DNA of 64,000 bases, taken from positions 24,145 to 88,144 of the forward strand of contig JAWPHD010010961.1 in assembly GCA_037043455.1 (NCBI GenBank), written 5' to 3'. Below are positions 57,765 to 64,000 of the stretch, in pieces; within the stretch, counting starts at the first letter, position 1, and each line of letters begins with the position of its first letter. The DNA comes from Cyrtodaria siliqua (Eukaryota > Mollusca > Bivalvia > Adapedonta > Hiatellidae). The translations under genes were made by a program, and so were the position numbers. The notes under the pieces are model-generated. The model made no database searches and was not told the DNA's origin. It saw nothing but the letters and a program-made list of their open reading frames with translations.

Positions 57765-58225
57765 ATGTGATTTGTATAGGAAATACTGGGAATAGAAAAG
57801 CTATATCTACTCGTTTGCTCTTCCCATTTCGCAGTACGGAACATTACTCGGCCTTTTCCGTTGGTGGCGGGAAGCCAAATGACGTTCCGATTCAAACGGA
57901 ACTGCCTCGTCGGATTCCGTCACTCGGAACTTACCGAGTACGGAAATTGGCGAAGAGTTCAGATCGGTTCCGATTGTTTACGGACGTCGTCGTCAGATTC
58001 CGCCACCGATCGGAACTGCCTCGTCGGATTCCGTCACTCGGAACTTACCGAGTACGAAAATTGGCGAAGAGTTCCGATTCCGCCACTAGGATATACCGAT
58101 TACGGAAATTAACGAGAGTTTCGGTTCCATATGACGTAATGTCGTCTTGGCGTTCTCGTGCAAACTGGTGTAAAAAGGCGTATGTATCACTGCGCACTAA
58201 GAATGAAAGAAAAATAACAACATAG
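57765..58225 (-). repeat. CG-rich block of the composite element, inverted copy
   Basis: It is the reverse complement of parts of 36880-37510 (GTTTGCACGAGAACGCCAAG; GGAAATACTGGGAATAGAAA). It contains a tandem duplication of about 105 bp around GAACTGCCTCGTCGGATTCC. Open frames here arise from the repeat and are not supported as genes. Confidence 0.65.
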
Positions 58226-58263
58226 AGTTTTTTTTCGTTTAAATCATCACAAAATATGTAATA

Positions 58264-58400
58264 TATAGTTTAATGACCAGTGATTTTGAGATACCGGAAA
58301 TATTGCCCCCGGGAGAGAAATTGCTAAAGCACTCGTTCTTATATCGGAGCAATTTCTCTCCCTCGAAAAATATTTCCGGTCACTGGTAATTAAACTCTAT
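58264..58400. repeat. Palindrome, homologue of the 36660-36820 palindrome
   Basis: TAGTTTAATGACCAGTG..CACTGGTAATTAAACT outer arms and GAGAGAAATTGCT/AGCAATTTCTCTC inner stem. The loop is AAAGCACTCGTTCTTATATC. Upstream, ATGACGTAATGTCG at about 58131 and TAATATATAG at 58259 give the same CRE-TATA-palindrome order. Confidence 0.8.
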
Positions 58401-58455
58401 TTAATTTCTACAATTTACTTATACATAATACTATATATTTAGTTATGATTTTGTC

Positions 58456-60040
58456 CTACGAGGGTGTTAATGGTTGATGTTTGGATGTTTTATTTCGTCG
58501 TCTCAAATGAATCGTAGGGAGTTTTAACAAAGTCTTTGTATCATTTCCATTGTCTGTATCGCTTGACTCAATCGACATGTCTTTCTTTTGTTTGTTCAGT
58601 CTGTGTGAACGACTTGGCTTGTTCGATATGGAGGATGATTGCAGTGACGAAAGGCTGCCGCATCTAGACGTCTCAGCAGAGGAAATATCGTCGTCTGTAC
58701 ATGAACTATAGGCACTGTCACTGAAATAAGCTCTGTTTGTCCGGTCTGATGGCGACAGAGATATTTCGTCACTAGATCTGTGTACACTCGTAACGTCTGT
58801 TTCTGCATCAGTGACAACTATAATTTCTGGTACTATTTTGATGCCCTTTGCTGTGTCATATGTTGCTGTGTCAGTTGTATGTTTTGATGTATGTTTATTG
58901 TTTAAATTATCAGCCGAGCTAGATCTTCGGATAAAGATTCTGGGTTTTCTTATGATTGTCTCATCCGTTGTGTTAGAAGTATCATTAGATTCGACAATCG
59001 GTGAGTAGATATATCTTCCAACTGTATTGATGTCGCTTAAACTCCCATGCCACTTTCGCTGTCTGAGTTTAGCTGAATTTACGGGCACCAATAAGTTTTC
59101 ATTAGTATCTAAAGACATGTTCAATGATTTCGCTTTACAGGTTGGGATCCTGGCGTGTATGTCCATAAACAAATCTGTTGTTCTCGAGTCTGAAATGTCT
59201 TTCATCTTTTTACTGTATGCTAACATTGATCTTTCTAATAGTTTCCTCTGAGAATCCATATGTATTAGTGACTTTCTGTGTATTTTGGCAAGTCCTATTT
59301 GATTCTTGTCAAGCTCTTTTTCGACGTTCCTATTGCTTGCATAAGCTCCTTGCCCCACTTCCAATGGCACGCGTTCCCGAGCTACAGATGCATACCGTGT
59401 ATTTTTTGTCAAACTTAAGCGTCGTTGTGGAGAAAGAGTCCTCATTTTTTTCCTTGTATTGTTCAGACCTAAAAAAACAACAACGTTTATTATAACAAAT
59501 AAAAAACTTCTTATATTGAGCATGTATCCTATAACACGTGTTTTGCGTCTTCATACATTTCTTGAAGTAAAAGACACATGAACAAAAGACTATAATGTAA
59601 AATATACACATGCGCATAAATTTATTTCATTGGTTACCGCCGGATAGTAAAGACACTCAATCTCAAATGTTCTCGCCTCTCACCGTTGCGGGCTCGAATC
59701 CAACTGGGAGTTCGACTTGTCAAGTGACTTACGGATGTCGGAAGGTATACAGTACTGGTTGCACAAAGAAAAAATAGGATGGCCTGCCTCTACCACAAAA
59801 ATATCGACTGTCATATACGGTCTAACATGTGTTCAAACGTCAAAACACCATTACAAAATCCCCAAAGATGTCCATTTTAATATGTAAGAAAGACTAAGCA
59901 ATGGTACCCAGAAAAACAATATAACTTCAAAGTTCACTTACCCAGTAGCCAGATGATTCAATAACTAACGTAAAACGTTCATGAATGAATTGTTCAGCAC
60001 GCCTTGTTAAGCGCTTTAGTAATCGCTCTCATGAAATGAA
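58456..60040 (-). CDS. Unrecognised serine-rich protein gene (two exons, coding 58456-59445)
   Basis: Exon 2 (59468-58456) begins after an acceptor TTTTTTTAG and encodes 329 residues from the ATG at 59445 (AAAAAAATGA) to TAG. The protein is basic and mostly disordered. It has RRSSSADNL (a possible basophilic kinase site), an acidic/Ser segment AYSSCTDDDISSAETS and SLSSLQSSS, and no transmembrane segment or domain I recognise. Exon 1 is non-coding with two tiny upstream ORFs (12 and 5 codons) and a strong donor GGGTAAGT (intron from 59941). Starting at 59523 would add a hydrophobic stretch that is really the intron's pyrimidine tract. The intron holds a SINE. Function unknown; the gene call is moderately secure. 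Confidence 0.6.
59640..59880 (+). mobile_element. SINE family C, second copy (inside intron)
   Basis: GTTCTCGCCTCTCACCGTTGCGGGCTCGAATCCAACTGGGAG and GGTATACAGTACTGGTTG are shared with 33340-33600. Confidence 0.6.
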
Positions 60041-60062
60041 CTTTCTGACTTTTAATACCGAC

Positions 60063-60088
60063 TTTATATACCAATAGTGAATGACGTA
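60063..60088 (-). promoter_or_regulatory. Promoter of the 58-60 kb gene: CRE half-site, CCAAT, TATA
   Basis: On the minus strand: TTTACGTCATTC, then ATTGG (inverted CCAAT), then TATATAAA (60070-60063). Expected start is about 60035-60040, followed by the exon 1 donor at 59941. Confidence 0.55.
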
Positions 60089-60461
60089 AACGGTTACGTT
60101 GTATCAAAAACATATTTTTACAATCATAGTCCGATCAATCAATAAAACGATTAACCTTTTCACCCCAGTAGACATAAAACCAAGGTTGTCATGAATTAGG
60201 TACATTAAATATCACGAATTCATTTAGTGGCATAACTCTGCACTTTTGAATATCGTTTCATATAGTGGCTGATGTGATCATTCATTAATTATTTATAGTA
60301 TAATATAACGTGTACATAGCTGAAAAGCGAATATCTCTCAATTGTTGATATAATATTACTATGACATGTTATTACAGTAAATATGTATGCTTTTTAATTT
60401 GGTTGCAATAAATATAACTATCCTATATATGGTATGACCATTAAAAGGCGGCTTATATCTC

Positions 60462-60752
60462 GCAGTATTAACTTTCATACCCCGTCCAGCCCCTACCCCA
60501 AGAAGCGAAAACGGGATGGCTGTGGAAGCGAAAACGGGGTTGGCTGCGGTATGAAATACAACCTTAATTTTGGCTAAAAAAATTACATAGTGTGACATTA
60601 AAACAATTAATAGGTAATTTTAAACAGGTTCTTTCATTTTTTTAGTAAATAATGTTTTTAAACATGTTTTATTGTCGAAATATCCATTATAAATTCTGAT
60701 TATATAAACTTTCCCATTGCTTAATGGAATTAAGGCGGGACCATGTAATGTA
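60462..60752 (+). mobile_element. MITE family C, third copy
   Basis: The hairpin CATACCCCGTCCAGCCCC..GGGGTTGGCTGCGGTATG has a locally duplicated GAAGCGAAAACGGG. The right end AAGGCGGGACCATGTAATG is kept; the left end is degraded. Confidence 0.7.
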
Positions 60753-60974
60753 CTAGGAGGATTTGTAATTTCACAATTTCTGTTCAGTTTTTAAGTTAGT
60801 TGTCAATTATGCAGCATGCAGTGTATTCTTACTAGTTTCAGACGTACAAAGGCGCCCATTTAAGTTTTATTTAACCGCACTCTTGCACGATATTTAATAA
60901 TTAAAAAAACTCGTATGTAGATATATATATACATACTAGTACATATTTAAGAAGAATAAGAATAGGATAATGTG

Positions 60975-61130
60975 TGTAGCGCTATGATCTAGTGGTAGAG
61001 TGTCGGACCCAGGTTGGTTCGATCTTCGCCATGACCATATGTATTTTATTCCTGAGCAAGGCATTTTATCTGCATTTGCTTACTGGTTCTACCCAGGAAG
61101 GCATTGCGAGTGAGAAAAATACATTCAAAT
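60975..61130 (+). mobile_element. SINE family B, plus strand
   Basis: ATGATCTAGTGGTAGAGTGTC (A box), TTGGTTCGATCTTCG (B box), then CCATGACCATATG and ACTGGTTCTACCCAGGAAG as in the 9790-9947 copy. Confidence 0.65.
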
Positions 61131-61439
61131 AACTTGTCTTTACAATTGATGTAAATTAACTGTTTAAACTAATAGGCTAAGTCCACTTTAAACGAAAAAT
61201 AGCACTTTTGTAATAAATGCAATCAATAAATAAATAATGTAAAAGTTTCAGTACGTATATCGTTGTTTATATATGCTGCGCTATATATTTTTAGTTGCGT
61301 GATCACTAGTTATAATTAAAAAAAAAGCAAAGGATAACTTTCAGTCCCCTTAGGATTAAAAAAATAATTAATTGTGGTGAAGGTTGATAACCTGAGATAA
61401 CAAAAATCACGAATTTAACTTAATTTAATTTAAATTCAA

Positions 61440-61700
61440 TATGTGGCTTTTTTAGCCACGGTCCGTTCCCTATTGTCAATCGAGTTATGTTTGTGATGTC
61501 ATATAGGCCAGGGTCATTTCCCTATTGTCAATCCCGTTATGTGTGTGATGTCATATAGGCCACGGTCCGTTCCCTATTGTTGTCAATCCCGTTGTGTGTG
61601 TGATGTCATATAGGCCACGGTCCGTTCCCTATTGTCAATCCTGTTATGTGTGTGATGCATATAGGCCACGGTCCGTTCCCTATTGTCAATCTCGTTATGC
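61440..61700. repeat. 52-bp minisatellite, five copies
   Basis: Units contain GGCCACGGTCCGTTCCCTAT and GTGTGTGATGTCATATA. Confidence 0.85.
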
Positions 61701-62024
61701 GTGTGATGTCATATACCTCGTATTGTATTTATCCTTGTGATTGTTGTTCCCATGCGTGCATTTTACTTGACTGTGATCCTTGAATGCTACATTTACTTTT
61801 GGACTTTTATATCTACCTTTAAACACCGTATTCAGAGTAAATGTATATCTGTTTCCTTTGGATTTAATGCTTCTTCTTAGTCCCCTACTGGTTTTTAATT
61901 GGACGGAACTAATCAAATTGGTGTCCAGGCTACACTTACTTTATTCAGCTGCCGAAGTCAGCTGACTCTTATATGGGTTTTATATCTGTCTATGGTTAAC
62001 AGACTGTGACTCATGTAAGTGGCA

Positions 62025-62815
62025 ATAAGCATGCTTTACAACTTGAATTTCTAGAGAACTCGTCTGAAAAACTTCAATGGTATAAACACATATTTTGTAA
62101 TGTTGAAAGGTTACCATTTCACTTGCTGAAATGACATTTTCGTAAACCAGTCTACTGAACTGCTAGCATGTGATCATTACTATTATATGTATCTTAGCGA
62201 CGAAACGGTTCACAATACCTCAATAGTGCAGTTGATCGAGGCGCCGTGTTATTGCCGAGCAAGATAGGGTTCAAGCCTGCTGATTTCCATTTTTTTTCCT
62301 TTTTTTTCCTTTTTTCATTAATTATGTTTTCATTATTGCAGAATGGTAAACGTAGCAACAGTTCTATTTACATTTTTCACGTTGAATAACGCAATCTTAT
62401 AATTAACACACGGTAACAGTGAACAGTTTATATGTGTTGTAATGCACACTCTAACGCACACGTATCCCTTACATGTGAACAATTGTATCTCTGTGCTGAT
62501 ATGTACTTCTAGCACGTCGTGTTACAAGGATGAATTGTAATCAATATGTAAGGCAGGTCAAAGTGTTTGAACAGAAAGAAGCGAGGTCGCCCACATTGAT
62601 TTAAAATGCTTGGTAGGAAGAACTGATGGTAAAAATCGGGAAGAATGTAATAAAAAAACGGTCTCGTGGAGTGTTTAGGTCTCAGTAACAACGTTCTATT
62701 TTTTTTTCTCATATTGTTTTTAACACCCCTGACTCTGATATATTATTATGTTAATTTCTTGTCTCTCGGCAGCTATTTTACGCTTGCGTAAAACCTTGCT
62801 TGTCTATGTTGTGAT
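62025..62815. repeat. Dispersed repeat E, uninterrupted copy
   Basis: Contiguous version of the split repeat at 35985-36290 plus 37690-38100. A tRNA-like pair of boxes (TAGTGCAGTTGATCGAGGCG and GGGTTCAAGCC) near 62225-62275 suggests a SINE-like part. Confidence 0.7.
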
Positions 62816-62999
62816 TCCCAATAATAATTGGTCGCGACCAATAATGCAGTAATGCTTTACACAAATGTGTCCGCAACTAACATGCAGGTCCTTATCATCT
62901 GGTAAAAAAATGCAGGTAATTGCTATAATTTCGTGTCTGGACTAATTACTCTCTTTATCTATTTATCGTATACTATATAACACAGATGTTCAACACCAT

Positions 63000-63480
63000 G
63001 AGTATGTGCGTGTGTGTGTATTTCTACGGATTGTTGTCCGTCCACCTGAGTCTGGGACTTTTATCTGTGTGTTTGTGGTGTGATGTGATGATATGTCTAC
63101 TTGAAACAGCGAACTCAATGAATTCGTTATAGTGCTGCCACCACTGGAATACCACGCCGTAGTAGACATGATACCCACCAGTCACATTATTCTGACCACT
63201 GGTCAATCAGTAACACCATGAGTCGTTGTGTCGAGACCAAACTTCAAGGTCAGGTCACCACTAAGACTTTGAAAGTTATTACCATACGATTGTGACAGGC
63301 TATACCTTCTTTATGTGTCATTTGATTTCTATCAATAGTATACACAAATGTTCAGCCCCATAAAACGATGTATTGCGACCAACAATCAGATCCTTACCTA
63401 CAATGTCAAGGTCACAATAAGACTTTGAAGATTATTTTGTTCTTCTCTATTTTATTTTCCTCCATTATAGGAGAGCATTA
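63000..63480. repeat. Dispersed repeat with GTGCTGCCACCACTGGAATA
   Basis: GTGCTGCCACCACTGGAATACC..CCACCAGTCACATTATTCTGACC and two AAGGTCA..CACTAAGACTTTGAA blocks; a style I associate with molluscan interspersed repeats. Non-coding. Confidence 0.45.
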
Positions 63481-63767
63481 AGATATTTAAATTTTGCAAT
63501 ACTGCCTTCAATTATTCCTTTGTTTTCAAAACATTGAATTGTAAAGCTTTGACTCAAAGTGTATTAATTGATATACAGGATAAGGAACAATTTAACTGAC
63601 AACGGTGTGATGGTAGGAATAAAACATAATCAGTTAATAACTAATATATTGGACGTTCGTAAATATGTACACCTCTCCAAAACATGAAAACAATTGTACT
63701 TTGAGAAAATAAACATATTTTAGGAAACAATTTTATCATCATTGCTTTTAGCTTTTATGATTATTAT

Positions 63768-63998
63768 TAGCATTATTATTATTATTATTACTACATTATA
63801 TATACACTATAAATATTTTTCGCTTCTTCTTCTTCTTCTTCTTCTTCTTCTTCTTCTTTCTTCTTCTTTTCTTCTACTTGCTTCTTTTCTTCCTCTTCTT
63901 CTTCTTCTTCTCTCTTCTTCTTCTTCTTCTTCTTCTTCTTCTTCTTCTTCTTTTCTTCTTCTTCTTCTTCTTCTCTTCTTCTTCTTCTTCTTGTGTTT
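63768..63998. repeat. Microsatellites (ATT)n and (TTC)n
   Basis: ATT repeats near 63768-63790, then about 170 bp of nearly pure TTC/CTT to the window end. Confidence 0.95.
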
Positions 63999-64000
63999 AA

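Noticed and set aside
57716..58225. 169-codon plus-strand ORF
   Set aside because: Built from a local 105-bp tandem duplication in the repeat block; no homology recognised.
59446..59523. N-terminal hydrophobic signal-like stretch of the 58-60 kb ORF
   Set aside because: It overlaps a pyrimidine tract and TAG acceptor; the spliced message most likely starts translation at 59445.

Overview
This window is AT-rich metazoan DNA, almost certainly from a mollusc and probably a bivalve. The inference rests on spliced genes with GT-AG introns, very high repeat density, tRNA-derived SINEs, and long dispersed repeats of the kind I associate with bivalve assemblies. The species cannot be fixed from the sequence alone. 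Most of the 64 kb is repeats and mobile-element remains.

0.2-24.7 kb (+ strand) is the 3' part of one cytochrome P450 gene of the CYP2-clan type. Six exons (240-394, 14419-14634, 16049-16184, 18736-19001, 20621-20748, 24442-24655) join in frame to about 370 residues. They carry the I-helix, the ExxR K-helix, the PERF motif and the haem-cysteine loop. The N-terminal exons lie outside the window. Its introns hold dispersed repeats, MITE-like elements, SINEs, five minisatellites, two LINE remnants and an inverted PIN-like/CXC pseudogene.

25.6-44 kb is accessory DNA. It holds a miniature LTR retrotransposon (TRIM) whose LTRs each contain a complete tRNA-like gene and whose primer site matches tRNA-Pro, four minisatellite arrays, and several MITE families. 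It also holds recurring long palindromes preceded by TGACGTCA-type (CRE) motifs.

44.9-57 kb is a nested structure. An L1/Tx1-like LINE (minus strand) is split by a full-length Ty3/gypsy LTR retrotransposon (45166-53922, minus strand, 5-bp target duplication GCCAG). Its pol places integrase before reverse transcriptase/RNase H, the Gmr1-type order. Near-identical LTRs indicate a recent insertion; the pol region carries internal stops and a frameshift.

57-64 kb holds more MITEs and SINEs and one probable gene on the minus strand. That gene has a TATA/CCAAT/CRE promoter near 60.07 kb, a non-coding first exon, and a second exon encoding an unrecognised 329-residue serine-rich protein (58456-59445).

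The observation most likely to be new is the palindrome family. At least five long palindromes with unrelated stems (at 15.1, 24.2, 29.4, 31.1 and 37.3 kb) share one systematic imperfection: the tetramer CTCG occurs in the same orientation on both arms, giving a symmetric TC/TC mismatch. Most sit about 70-170 bp downstream of CRE-like and TATA-like motifs, as if they were small hairpin-RNA transcription units.
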